Positions 38,676 to 47,169 of a stretch of 64,000 nt of DNA are shown one piece after another. Under the pieces are notes generated by a model. That model ran no database searches, was not told the origin of the DNA, and was given only the letters and a program-made list of their open reading frames with translations. Where the stretch lies: the NCBI GenBank assembly GCA_017881265.1, contig JADGRA010000080.1, positions 1 through 64,000 of the forward strand, written 5' to 3'. Both the position numbers and the translations under genes were made by a program. Positions within the stretch are counted from its first letter, which is position 1. Each line of letters opens with the position of its first letter. The DNA comes from Myxococcaceae bacterium (GTDB taxonomy: Bacteria > Myxococcota > Myxococcia > Myxococcales > Myxococcaceae).

Positions 38676-38912
38676 ATGTTCACGTGCAAGGACTCCATTC
38701 ACTCGCTGCTTGAGTACGTCGACGGCGAGCTGTCTGAGGCGCAGGCCGCGGAGCTGCGGGAGCACCTGCGTGCCTGTCCGCCGTGCGTGGATTTCCTGCA
38801 GAGCTACAAGGCGACGCCGAAGCTGGCGCGGCGGGCCCTGGTGGATGAGATGCCGCGGGAGCTCGCCGGCAAGCTGAAGGCGTTCCTGCGCACCAAGCTG
38901 CCCTCGAAGTGA
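38676..38912 (+). CDS. Zinc-binding anti-sigma factor (zf-HC2)
   Basis: A 78-residue protein of the ZAS/zf-HC2 type. It has Cys in FTCKDSIHSLLEYVDGEL, then His and two Cys in LREHLRACPPCVDFL, the HxxxCxxC zinc site that binds and sequesters ECF sigma factors. No transmembrane segment, so soluble. It lies 44 nt after the sigma gene (or overlaps it if started at GTG 38628). The stop overlaps rlmN by GTGA. Confidence 0.9.
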   Translation: MFTCKDSIHSLLEYVDGELSEAQAAELREHLRACPPCVDFLQSYKATPKLARRALVDEMPRELAGKLKAFLRTKLPSK

Positions 38913-39994
38913 ACCTGAAGTCTCTGGCCCTCGAGGAGTGGCAGGCGCAGCTCGCCCCGCTCAGCCCGTCGCCCACCGCGGTACGGAAGCTATTCGCCGC
39001 CGTCTTCGCCCATGGCGCCGAGGACGTCGACGCGCTGCGCACGGTGCCCCAGGTGCCGGCGCGCGTCCGGGACCACCTGCTGCAGCACGGCCAGCTTCCC
39101 GTGCTGCAGGTGGTGGAGCGGCGGCGGGCGTCGGATGGCTTCGTGAAGTACCTGTTTGCCTCGCCCTCGGGGGGACGCTTCGAGGCCGTCCGCATCCCCC
39201 TCTTCGAGGAGAAGTACGTGGTGTGCGTCTCAAGCCAAGTGGGCTGTGCCCTGGCCTGTGACTTCTGCGCCACCGGGCAGCTGGGCTTTCAGCGCAACCT
39301 CGAGACGTGGGAGATGGTGGAACAGGTGCTGCGCATCCGTGCCGAGGCGGACCGCCCGGTGCGGGGCGTCGTCTTCATGGGCATGGGCGAGCCGCTGCTC
39401 AACCCGACGGAGGTGCTGCGCGCGGCCCGCATCCTCTGCCACCCGGCCGGCCTGGCCATCTCGGCGCGGGCCATCACGCTGTCCACCGCCGGGGTGGTGC
39501 CGGCCATCCACCGCTACGTGCGCGAGGGACACCCCTACCGGCTGGTGTTTTCGCTGACCTCCGCCCTCCCGGAGAAGCGGCGGCGGGTGATGCCCATCGA
39601 AGCGACTTACCCGCTGCCGGCGCTGGTGGAGGCCATCGGCCGCTACGCCCGGGCGCGGCGCGAGCGGGCCATGCTGGCCTACGTCCTCATCTCCGGTTTC
39701 AACACCGGGCGCGAGGACGCCGAGGCGCTGGCGGAGGCCTTCCGCGACATCCCCATCAAGCTGGACCTCATCGACGTCACCGACCCAACGGGCCGCTACC
39801 AGCCGCCTGGGGCCGAGGAGCTCGCCCGGTTCAGGGACCACCTGCAGGTGCTGAAGGCCCCGGTGGCGCGGCGCTACTCGGGGGGAAAGGACATCCAGGC
39901 CGCCTGTGGAACGCTGGCCGGGACGTCCCTCGGCGGGGAAGTCCTGGCCGACACCCGCACCAGGCCTGTGTCGCCGCTGCCGTCGGTCCGCTAA
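38909..39994 (+). CDS. rlmN: Dual-specificity 23S rRNA/tRNA A2503-type methyltransferase RlmN
   Basis: A 361-residue radical-SAM methyltransferase. The [4Fe-4S] cysteines are in GCALACDFCATG, the substrate-methylating cysteine is in QAACGTLAG near the C terminus, and GMGEPLLNP is a further family motif. It methylates C2 of A2503 in 23S rRNA and A37 in some tRNAs. The GTG start overlaps the anti-sigma stop, making a sigma/anti-sigma/rlmN operon. An rlmN paralogue elsewhere in the genome is possible. Confidence 0.9.
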   Translation: MNLKSLALEEWQAQLAPLSPSPTAVRKLFAAVFAHGAEDVDALRTVPQVPARVRDHLLQHGQLPVLQVVERRRASDGFVKYLFASPSGGRFEAVRIPLFEEKYVVCVSSQVGCALACDFCATGQLGFQRNLETWEMVEQVLRIRAEADRPVRGVVFMGMGEPLLNPTEVLRAARILCHPAGLAISARAITLSTAGVVPAIHRYVREGHPYRLVFSLTSALPEKRRRVMPIEATYPLPALVEAIGRYARARRERAMLAYVLISGFNTGREDAEALAEAFRDIPIKLDLIDVTDPTGRYQPPGAEELARFRDHLQVLKAPVARRYSGGKDIQAACGTLAGTSLGGEVLADTRTRPVSPLPSVR

Positions 39995-40089
39995 AGCGGT
40001 CGAATTTTTCACATTGATTGTGTGGAAGCGTTCAAGGAGTATCCCCCGCCTCGGACGGTCTAGATTGACCCAGTTGACGGGTGGCACAC

Positions 40090-41481
40090 ATGGTTGAGCC
40101 GTTGCGCTTGCGGCCAGGCAGGCGGTCCGTCGGGACACAGGCCGCTGAGCCCTCCAGGGCCGGACGGGGGGAGGCGCCGGCAGAACAAGCCAGTGTCCGT
40201 CGCGCTCCGTGGCTGGCCTTCAACGCCGCCGCGCTGCCGGCGCCCCTCGGCGAGGCCTCCCCGGCCTTCGGCGCCAACCACTTTCTCCTCGGCGCTAACC
40301 TTCCCTGGATTCGCTACGGGCTGGACTACGGCTGCTCGACGGCCACGCCGGCGGGCGGGCTGCACGCCGACGCGAATGCCGCAGGCCTCCTGGACGTGGC
40401 CATGGGCCGTCTGCGGCGCGACGGCGTCGAGGCGGCGCGCGTCTTTGTGTTTGGTGACGCACGTGCCGGCGTCCGCTTCGCCGAGGACGGGACGCCCGAA
40501 GGCCTGGACGGCGCGGTGTTTCCGGACGTGGACGTGCTGTTGGCGACGGCCGAGCGCCACCGGATTGGCCTGTACCTCGTCCTCTTCGATGCGGGCCTGG
40601 TGGCACCGCCGTCCCTGCAGGACGGCGTGCGCTGCGGTGGCCACGCGGATGTGCTGGCCGAGCCGGCCAAGCGGCAGGCGCTGCTGGAGCGCGTGCTGGA
40701 ACCGCTGCTGCGGCGCTACCGCGGCCACCCCGCCATTGACGGATGGGACCTCTTCGACGAGCCGGAGTGCGCCACGGCTGGCATGGCGTGCCCGCACCCG
40801 GCGCGCTCCGCCTCCGCCCGGCGCTGGGGCCAGCTCACCGGTGTCCTCTCCGCAGGGCTGCGGGCCGTCGGCCTCGGCGGCAGTAGCCTGCCCGCGCCTG
40901 CGTTGGTGGAGGTCGCGGCCATGCGCAGCTTCCTCGGGGCCGCCGTCCAGGCCGTGCGCCAGCACAGCGGGGCGCTGGCCACGGTGGGCCTGGCCAGCAC
41001 CGCCAACCTCTCGCTGCTGCAGGGACTGGAACTGGACTTCTACCAGGCGCACTGGTGGGAGCCGTATGGCGACGCGGCGCTGCGCCGCGCGGCCGCGGAC
41101 TTCCGGCTGGACCGCCCGCTGGTGCTGGGTGCCTTCCCGGCGACGATGGCCAGCAAGAGCGTGAAGACGGTGCTCGACACCGCCCGCTGCGCTGGCTACG
41201 GCGGGGCGCTGGTGTGGAGTCTGCGCGCGGTGGACGGTCGCGGGGGCGAGGACGGACAGCTTTCCCAGTGGGTGCGCAACCACCAGGGCCAGCTGTACCG
41301 GCGTCCGCTGCGCGTCAAGGCGGCGGCCGACGTCCCTCCGCTGCGTCCGGCGGAGCCGCTTGCACCCGCGCTGAGCGTCCGCGCGGCCCCTCCGTCGGAC
41401 AGCGCCGAGGAAGAGGAGCCCGAGAGCGCGCGGGGTGAGGCGGACGCGCGGGCCCCGGGCCTGGCAGCGGCGCCGGCCTGA
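40090..41481 (+). CDS. Glycoside-hydrolase clan A (GH5-like) protein, possibly inactive
   Basis: A 463-residue protein with a TIM-barrel-like GH5 core: ARVFVFGDAR early, then IDGWDLFDEPE carrying the expected acid/base Glu (Glu224), and HWWEPYGDAA. The strand-7 position usually reads LGEFG with the nucleophile Glu; here it is RPLVLGAFPAT, an Ala. So catalysis is doubtful. No signal peptide is seen and the C-terminal 60 residues are acidic/Pro-rich. ATG 40090 follows a TAGATT hexamer at 40061. It could be a glycan-binding pseudoenzyme. Other GH families with a non-canonical nucleophile remain possible. Confidence 0.7.
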   Translation: MVEPLRLRPGRRSVGTQAAEPSRAGRGEAPAEQASVRRAPWLAFNAAALPAPLGEASPAFGANHFLLGANLPWIRYGLDYGCSTATPAGGLHADANAAGLLDVAMGRLRRDGVEAARVFVFGDARAGVRFAEDGTPEGLDGAVFPDVDVLLATAERHRIGLYLVLFDAGLVAPPSLQDGVRCGGHADVLAEPAKRQALLERVLEPLLRRYRGHPAIDGWDLFDEPECATAGMACPHPARSASARRWGQLTGVLSAGLRAVGLGGSSLPAPALVEVAAMRSFLGAAVQAVRQHSGALATVGLASTANLSLLQGLELDFYQAHWWEPYGDAALRRAAADFRLDRPLVLGAFPATMASKSVKTVLDTARCAGYGGALVWSLRAVDGRGGEDGQLSQWVRNHQGQLYRRPLRVKAAADVPPLRPAEPLAPALSVRAAPPSDSAEEEEPESARGEADARAPGLAAAPA

Positions 41482-41525
41482 CGGCTGTTCAGCAGGGCAC
41501 GTCCCGCTCCGCGGGCACTTTTCCG

Positions 41526-41555
41526 TTCACCGGGCCGTCCCGCTGTGGCTAGATT
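41526..41555 (+). promoter_or_regulatory. Candidate promoter for mscL
   Basis: TTCACC (41526-41531), 18 nt, then TAGATT (41550-41555), 41 nt before the mscL start. Same TAGNNT -10 pattern as upstream of metK. Confidence 0.35.
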
Positions 41556-41596
41556 TCGACGCGGTGCGGCAGCTGCACCCGTCGGGGAGGAACACC

Positions 41597-41995
41597 ATGG
41601 GAATGTGGCAGGAATTTAAGGCATTCGCCTTCAAGGGAAATGTCATGGACTTGGCCGTGGCCGTCGTCATCGGTGCCGCCTTCAGCAAGATTGTGAATGC
41701 GCTGGTGGAGCAAGTCGTGATGCCGCTGCTGAATGCCATCACGCCTGGCGGGGATTGGCGAACGCTCACCGTGACGCCGCTCAAACTGGGCCTCGGCCCC
41801 TTCCTCGGCGCGGTGGTGGACTTCCTCCTGATTTCCTTCGTCATCTTCGTCGTGGTGGTGAAGCTGCGCGGCATGATGGAAAAGAAGGAAGAGGCGAAGC
41901 CCACCACCAAGACCTGCCCGGAGTGCCTGGAAACCATTCCCCTGCAAGCCAAGCGCTGCAAGGCCTGCACGTCGGTCCAGCCGGGGCCGGCATGA
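41597..41995 (+). CDS. mscL: Large-conductance mechanosensitive channel with zinc ribbon tail
   Basis: A 132-residue MscL. Starts MWQEFKAFAFKGNVMDLAVAVVIGAAFSK, the N-terminal helix plus TM1; TM2 is the hydrophobic block LGAVVDFLLISFVIFVVVV. It opens under membrane tension during osmotic downshock. The C terminus carries CPEC and CKAC (positions about 109-126), a putative zinc ribbon not present in E. coli MscL. GGGGAGG 6-7 nt before the ATG is a strong ribosome-binding site. ATGA overlap with the following DUF481 gene. Confidence 0.95.
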   Translation: MGMWQEFKAFAFKGNVMDLAVAVVIGAAFSKIVNALVEQVVMPLLNAITPGGDWRTLTVTPLKLGLGPFLGAVVDFLLISFVIFVVVVKLRGMMEKKEEAKPTTKTCPECLETIPLQAKRCKACTSVQPGPA

Positions 41996-42957
41996 GGCGC
42001 CCACAGAATTGGAGGCGGGCGAGGGCGCTCGCGGTGGTGGCGCTCGTGCTCGGCTCGGCGGTGGCCCGCGCCGACGACCCGAAATTCGTCTACACCGAAA
42101 AGCCGAAGGACGACGCCAAGCCCGGCGGATGGAAGGCCGATGTGAAGGCGGGCCTTCTGTACCTCACCGGAAACTCGCAGTCGTTGAGTGTCGCCGCCGC
42201 GGCGCGCGTCAGCTACGACGCCGTTTGGCAGAAGTACAGCTTCCTCGGCGACTACACCTACAGCCGGGCGACGACGTTTGCCGCGCCCACCCAGACGGTG
42301 ACCAGTCTCAACCAGCTGCAAACCGTCAACGGGCTGAGCGCGCGGCTGTGGGACCTGGGCTTTCGGTTCGACCAGTTCCTCATTCACAACAACGCCCAGT
42401 GGGAGACGTCGCTGTACGCCCTGGTGGGGGTGGGTTCGGACTATGCCGCCGGGAAGAAGCTGACGGGGGACGCGCAGCTGGGGGCGAGCACGCTGTTACT
42501 GAAGACGGGCGAGCACGCGCTGAAGGGGGAAGGCGGCTTCGACTTCGCCTTCGTCGACCCCTACCAGACGCTTCCCGGCCAGGGCACCTACTTCATCGCC
42601 TCGCTGCGGCTGGCCCTCGGCTACGTCTGGCAGATTAGCAAGACGACGCAATTCAACGTCGGGGTGGAGTGGCTGAGCAACCTCAACGCGGAGAATGCTG
42701 CCTACGACAGCGCCACCAGCCCCAACATGGTGCCCGTCTTCGCCGACAACCGCGTCAACGCCAAGGTGGGCCTCACCGTCCAGGTCTGGGACGCGCTCTC
42801 GCTGGGGGTGACCTTCGTGCTGCGCTACGACTCCGCCCCGTCCCTCTCCACCATCCCCAACGTACCGCCCGCGGGGGGTGGCCCGACGCCGCCGCTGTTC
42901 GCCTATACGACGGACACCATCACCACGCTGCAGCTCATCTACTCCTTCGGCGGGTAG
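41992..42957 (+). CDS. DUF481-family outer-membrane protein
   Basis: A 321-residue exported protein with a signal peptide (1-27, ending SAVARA) and a beta-barrel type sequence typical of DUF481/YdiY: alternate hydrophobic strands, GGWKADVKAGLLYLTGNSQSLSV near the start, and terminal TTLQLIYSFGG ending close to an aromatic-Gly residue as in outer-membrane barrels. Ligand unknown. It overlaps mscL and may form a stress/osmotic unit with it. Confidence 0.78.
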   Translation: MRRPQNWRRARALAVVALVLGSAVARADDPKFVYTEKPKDDAKPGGWKADVKAGLLYLTGNSQSLSVAAAARVSYDAVWQKYSFLGDYTYSRATTFAAPTQTVTSLNQLQTVNGLSARLWDLGFRFDQFLIHNNAQWETSLYALVGVGSDYAAGKKLTGDAQLGASTLLLKTGEHALKGEGGFDFAFVDPYQTLPGQGTYFIASLRLALGYVWQISKTTQFNVGVEWLSNLNAENAAYDSATSPNMVPVFADNRVNAKVGLTVQVWDALSLGVTFVLRYDSAPSLSTIPNVPPAGGGPTPPLFAYTTDTITTLQLIYSFGG

Positions 42958-42964
42958 CCCGCCG

Positions 42965-42989
42965 CGCCGGGGGCGCCTTCCCCCTGGCG
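42965..42989. terminator. Bidirectional terminator hairpin
   Basis: CGCCGGGGG pairs with CCCCCTGGCG (bulged T) over a 6 nt loop. It lies in the 53 nt gap between the ends of the convergent DUF481 and MCP genes. Confidence 0.4.
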
Positions 42990-43010
42990 GTGGGGGGGGG
43001 AAGGGCCGCG

Positions 43011-46000
43011 TCACGTCTCGGCGGAGTCCAGCCACAGCTGGTCAAAGCGCACGGTGGGTGGCGTCTGGTGCAGCCGCAGTCCCTGCACCTTGGGGTTGGC
43101 CGCCGCGTAGCTTCGGTCGTGGTACAGCGGGATGAGGGGGCAGTCCTCGCCCACCAGCCGCTCGGCGCTGCGGTACAGCTCCTGGCGGCGGGCGGGGTCG
43201 ATGGACACGCGCGCTTCGTTCGTCAGCCGGTCGAGGTCCGCGTTCTGGTAGCCCAGGCCGTACACCGTCTGGGCGCGGGAGTTGAGGAGGAAGTGCAGGA
43301 AGTTGTCGGCATCCGGGTAGTCAGCAATCCACCCGGCGCGGAAGATGGAGAGCCGCCCATCATGGGCGCGGGACCAGAAGTCGCTCGACGCCAGTTCCAC
43401 GTGCACCAGCTCCGCCAGCCCGGCGGTCACCAGCGGGCCGAACAGCACCTGGTCCTCGGCCTCGGTGCTGCGCCCGGGCGGGTTGTACAGGGTGAGGCGG
43501 AGCAGCGGCACGCCGGCGTCCCGCAACAGCGCGCGGGAGCGCGCCAGGTCGGGCCGGGCCGGCATCCCAAACTCGCCTTCCAGAAGGCCGGGCGGGGTGA
43601 GGGTGGTGGCCACCGTGGCGCCCGGGTGGAAGCGTTCCACCAGGGAGTGCAGGTCAAGCCCGGCGCGCACCGCCTGGCGCACGCGCACGTCGTCGAAGGG
43701 CGGCAGGCGCACGTGAAAGGCGAGAAAGAAGGACGAGGGCTGGCTGCCAGCGATGACGGTCTGGCCGCTCAGCTGCGCGTCGCGCACGTGCTCGGCGTAC
43801 AGGCCACTCACCACGTCCACCTTGCCGGCCACCAGGCCGGCGATGGCCTCCGGGCGGTCGCGGAAGAAGTGGAAGGCCAGTTGGTCGAGCATCGGCCGCT
43901 CCGGTCGGAAGTAGGACGGGTTGCGTTCCAGCACCACGCCGCCCGCGTCCAGGCGCGTCGCGCGGTAAGGCCCGGCGCCCACCAGCCGGCCGTGGCTGTC
44001 CTTGCGCGCCACCAGGGTGGCCGGCAACGTCACCAGGTGGAGGAAGAAGGCCTTGGGTTCCTCCAGGCGAATCTCCAGCGTCAATTCGTCCAGCACCTCG
44101 AAGCCGCTGACGTGCTTGGCCTGGCCGGCAAGGTAGGCGCGGGCGCCCTCCACTTCCTTGAAAATCCACTGGTCGGGGGAGTCCACCGCCGGGTCGAGCA
44201 GCCGCTCGAAGTGGTGCTTCACCTCCAGCGCCCGCAAGGGGGCACCGTCGTGAAATACCAGGCGCGGACGCAGGTAGAAGCGGTAGCGCTGTGCACCGGG
44301 CGCCGCCTCCCAGCGCTCGGCCAGGTCCGGCAGCACCGCGCCGTCCTCCTGGCGGCAGAGTCCAGCGTAGAGGCTGGCGGCAATCTCAATCAGCTGGTTG
44401 TCGAGTGTGAAGAGCGGGTCGAGCGAGCGGGTCGACTCGAACATCTCCGACTGATGGATGCCCACCGAGAGGGTGCCGCCGCGCCGCGGTTCCGGAAGCC
44501 GGAAGCGGAACACCTCCGCCTCCAGCCCGGAGGCCTCGCGCGACAGCTGGTCCACCGTGCGCGACAGCCCGTCCCCAATGCGGATGACGGTGCGGGCGTC
44601 GTCGCGCACCTGGTTCACATCCTCGCCGATGGCGGTGTCCCCCCGCGTCAGCACGTCGTGGGCGTGGCGAATCTCGTCGATGGCGGCGGTGAGGCGCTGC
44701 ACCGCGCCGGAGAGGTCCCGCCCGGTGCGGGCCTGCCCCTGCGCCTTGGCCGAGGCGCCCTGGGCCAGCCGCGCCATCTCCTGCGTCTGGCGCACCAGTT
44801 CCCGCCCGGTGAGCGCTTGCTCGGCGGCGGCGCGGGTGACTTCCACCACCCGCTGCGCCACCCGCTCGCTGGCCTGGACGACGTGCGCGCCTTGCTTCTC
44901 CAGCTGGGCCGTCTCGGCCACGGTGGACTCCACCGCGGAGAAGGTGCGCTTGGTGATGGTGCGAATCTCCTTCAGCGCGCTGGCGGCGCGGTCCCCGAGC
45001 GCCACGCCGATGCTGGCCTGGGCCCGCACGTCCTTGACGTAGGCCACGGCAGCGTCCACCTGGCCGCGAATCTGCTGCACCATGGAGGAAATCTCCCGGG
45101 TGCTACGGGCCGTGCGTTCGGACAGCCCGCGGACTTCCTCGGCCACCACGCCGAAGGCGCGGCCATTTTCTCCGGCCTGGGCGGCGATGATGCCGGCATT
45201 CAGGGCGAGCAGGTTGGTCTGGTCGGCCACGTCCTGGATGACGTCGACAATCCGGCGGATTTCCATGGAGCGCGTGCCCAGCGAATCGACAATCTCCGCC
45301 GCCTTCCGCACCGTCTCCTCGACGCGGTACATTCCCTTCACCGAGTCGTTCACCAACGCCTCGCCGCGCTCGGCGGTGGCGGTGACTTCCCGGGCCAGGT
45401 CGCCCGTCTCGTTGGCGCGCCGGCGCACCGAGTCGATGCCGCCCTCCACCGCGGAGACGAAGGCCGCCGCCTCCCCGGCAAACCGGGCCAGCACATCCCC
45501 GCTGGCTGCCACCGCGGACAGCCCCTCGCTCATCACCTGCACCCGCTCGGTGGTGCGGTGGGCGAAGCTGTCCAGCGTCCCGAGCGCGCTCGCCACCTGT
45601 TCAATGCGCTCCGTCATCTCCGCCAGCGAGCGCGTGGTTTCCTCGGCGAAGCTTTCCAGCTGCCCCACCCGCCGGCCGGCGGCGTCGAGGCTGCCGCTCA
45701 TGCTTTCCACGCTGCCCTGGCTACGTTCCACCGCCGCCCCCTGGCGGCGGGCGGCCTCCAGCAGGGTGCGGGCCTGGCTGCCCACGTCACGGCACGTCCG
45801 GTAGACGTTGCCCGTCACCCGCTGCACCTGAAACAGCGCCCGGCGCAGCGAGAGGATGAGGCGTCGCAAGTCCTCCTGCCCCTCCAGCCCCTGCACCTGC
45901 GGGGTGAGGTCGCCCTGGGCCAACTGCGCGATGAGGGCCCGACGTCGGGAGGAGCTCTGCGACAGCCAGCGGTACCAGGTGAACCACGCCGAGCCGGTGA

Positions 46001-46205
46001 AGGTGGCCACCGAAAGGGCCAGCAGCCACAGCCACCAGCCCAGCCGGAAGCCGTGTCCGGCCAGCAGGCTGAGCGCCGTGCCGCTGACTGCGCCGGAGGC
46101 CAGGCCGCCGAGCACGCCGAAGACGAAAAGGAAGCGCTTGCCGAACAAGAGAGGTGCAGAGACTCTACTCCCGAGATGCGCCGGGCCCCGCAAGGTGTGC
46201 TCCAC
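43011..46205 (-). CDS. Methyl-accepting chemotaxis protein fused to a C-terminal SBP_bac_5 (peptide-binding) domain
   Basis: About 1064 residues. Two transmembrane segments near the N terminus (about 25-50 and 57-78), then a short HAMP-like stretch, then a long MCP coiled coil with the tip hairpin GENGRAFGVVAEEVRGLSERTARSTREISSM-type sequence (normally GFAVVAxEVRxLAERS). A complete periplasmic peptide-binding-like domain follows (about residues 575-1060): RGGTLSVGIHQSE, SLDPLFTLDNQ, and LERNPSYFRPERP are typical SBP_bac_5 blocks. No membrane segment lies between, so the binding domain should sit in the cytoplasm on this topology. Start uncertain: GTG 46205 here; the frame is open to an ATG at 46259 inside the divergent gene, and TTG starts exist downstream. 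No conserved CheR/CheB methylation motif was checked. Confidence 0.8.
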   Translation of the reverse strand: MEHTLRGPAHLGSRVSAPLLFGKRFLFVFGVLGGLASGAVSGTALSLLAGHGFRLGWWLWLLALSVATFTGSAWFTWYRWLSQSSSRRRALIAQLAQGDLTPQVQGLEGQEDLRRLILSLRRALFQVQRVTGNVYRTCRDVGSQARTLLEAARRQGAAVERSQGSVESMSGSLDAAGRRVGQLESFAEETTRSLAEMTERIEQVASALGTLDSFAHRTTERVQVMSEGLSAVAASGDVLARFAGEAAAFVSAVEGGIDSVRRRANETGDLAREVTATAERGEALVNDSVKGMYRVEETVRKAAEIVDSLGTRSMEIRRIVDVIQDVADQTNLLALNAGIIAAQAGENGRAFGVVAEEVRGLSERTARSTREISSMVQQIRGQVDAAVAYVKDVRAQASIGVALGDRAASALKEIRTITKRTFSAVESTVAETAQLEKQGAHVVQASERVAQRVVEVTRAAAEQALTGRELVRQTQEMARLAQGASAKAQGQARTGRDLSGAVQRLTAAIDEIRHAHDVLTRGDTAIGEDVNQVRDDARTVIRIGDGLSRTVDQLSREASGLEAEVFRFRLPEPRRGGTLSVGIHQSEMFESTRSLDPLFTLDNQLIEIAASLYAGLCRQEDGAVLPDLAERWEAAPGAQRYRFYLRPRLVFHDGAPLRALEVKHHFERLLDPAVDSPDQWIFKEVEGARAYLAGQAKHVSGFEVLDELTLEIRLEEPKAFFLHLVTLPATLVARKDSHGRLVGAGPYRATRLDAGGVVLERNPSYFRPERPMLDQLAFHFFRDRPEAIAGLVAGKVDVVSGLYAEHVRDAQLSGQTVIAGSQPSSFFLAFHVRLPPFDDVRVRQAVRAGLDLHSLVERFHPGATVATTLTPPGLLEGEFGMPARPDLARSRALLRDAGVPLLRLTLYNPPGRSTEAEDQVLFGPLVTAGLAELVHVELASSDFWSRAHDGRLSIFRAGWIADYPDADNFLHFLLNSRAQTVYGLGYQNADLDRLTNEARVSIDPARRQELYRSAERLVGEDCPLIPLYHDRSYAAANPKVQGLRLHQTPPTVRFDQLWLDSAET

Positions 46206-46216
46206 TGCGCCGCTGC

Positions 46217-47143
46217 ATGCTCGACGCACTTTTCCTCGCGGCGGTGCTACTCGTCGCACCCCCGGAGCGAACCTCCTACCTCTTCACACTCGAGGGCCTG
46301 CCGGCTGGCCAGGTGACGCTGGAACGCAGCGCCGACGGGACGTCCTTCACCTACCGCAGCGAGCACGTCTTCGGCCGCGGCCCGGCCCTGCGCAGCGTGG
46401 AGGCGCGCACCCTCACCCTGGATGAGGCGGGGCGGGTGGCTGGCGCCACCGCCACGCCGGTGTCCCTCTGGCTATGGACGCTTCATGTGCCCAGCTGCTT
46501 GGAGGTGATGGACGAGCGCACCGGGCGCACCGGGCAGGCCTGCTCCAACACCGTCAGCCGCGAGGAGTTGGAGGGAATTGCGCTGGACGAGTCCTTCCAC
46601 GCGACGTACCAGGACGGCGTCCTGGACGTGCTGGAGATGGGCCCGGCCCGCTTCGCCCGCGTCCGCGACGCCCCGGCGCTGGATGGGGCCCGGGGGCTGT
46701 GGGCGCAGGGACTCCGCGTGCCGGCTGGCCGCGGAGAATTGCTTCTCGAGCCGCCATTGCCCCTGGCCCACCCGCCGGCCGCGCCCTCCTCCCGGGGGCG
46801 CGCCTGGGCCGTGCGACTGCTGTCGGACTTCGGCGCCGCGCCGGCGAAGGAAACCTGCCTCGAATCAGCCCAGCGCCTGCTGGCCTACCTGGAGGAGCGC
46901 GGGGGCCACGGCGTGCTGGTGCTGGGGCTGCTGCTGGACGGCGGGCGGGCCTGGCCGCATGCCTGGGTGCGCGCCGAGGGCCCGTACAGCGAGGCGGTGG
47001 ACCTGGACCCGGCCTGGGGCCGGCTGGTGGTGCCCCCTGGCTACCTGGCGGTGGAGACGGTGGCGGCGGGCGGGCACGGCCTGGTGGCGGGGCAGGCCTA
47101 CCTGGAACTGGCCTCCGGCAAGCGGCGGTTGGTGCGCCGCTGA
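46217..47143 (+). CDS. Exported transglutaminase-like protein
   Basis: A 308-residue secreted protein (signal peptide about 1-14, MLDALFLAAVLLVA). The C-terminal part shows the transglutaminase-like Cys-His-Asp order: Cys214 in ETCLESAQRL, His248 in AWPHAWVRAEG, and Asp264 in AVDLDPAWGR, the layout of bacterial transglutaminase-core proteins. The N-terminal half is beta-rich and unrecognised. It may be a protease or amidase/crosslinker of envelope proteins. Divergent from the MCP-like gene and ending 27 nt before the acyl-CoA dehydrogenase gene's end. Confidence 0.65.
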   Translation: MLDALFLAAVLLVAPPERTSYLFTLEGLPAGQVTLERSADGTSFTYRSEHVFGRGPALRSVEARTLTLDEAGRVAGATATPVSLWLWTLHVPSCLEVMDERTGRTGQACSNTVSREELEGIALDESFHATYQDGVLDVLEMGPARFARVRDAPALDGARGLWAQGLRVPAGRGELLLEPPLPLAHPPAAPSSRGRAWAVRLLSDFGAAPAKETCLESAQRLLAYLEERGGHGVLVLGLLLDGGRAWPHAWVRAEGPYSEAVDLDPAWGRLVVPPGYLAVETVAAGGHGLVAGQAYLELASGKRRLVRR

Positions 47144-47169
47144 AGCGGCCGCTTCCTGGCGCTGGACCG

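Noticed and set aside
42669-46316. A 1215-residue plus-strand open frame opposite the MCP fusion
   Set aside because: Same shadow composition; the minus strand carries recognisable MCP and SBP motifs.
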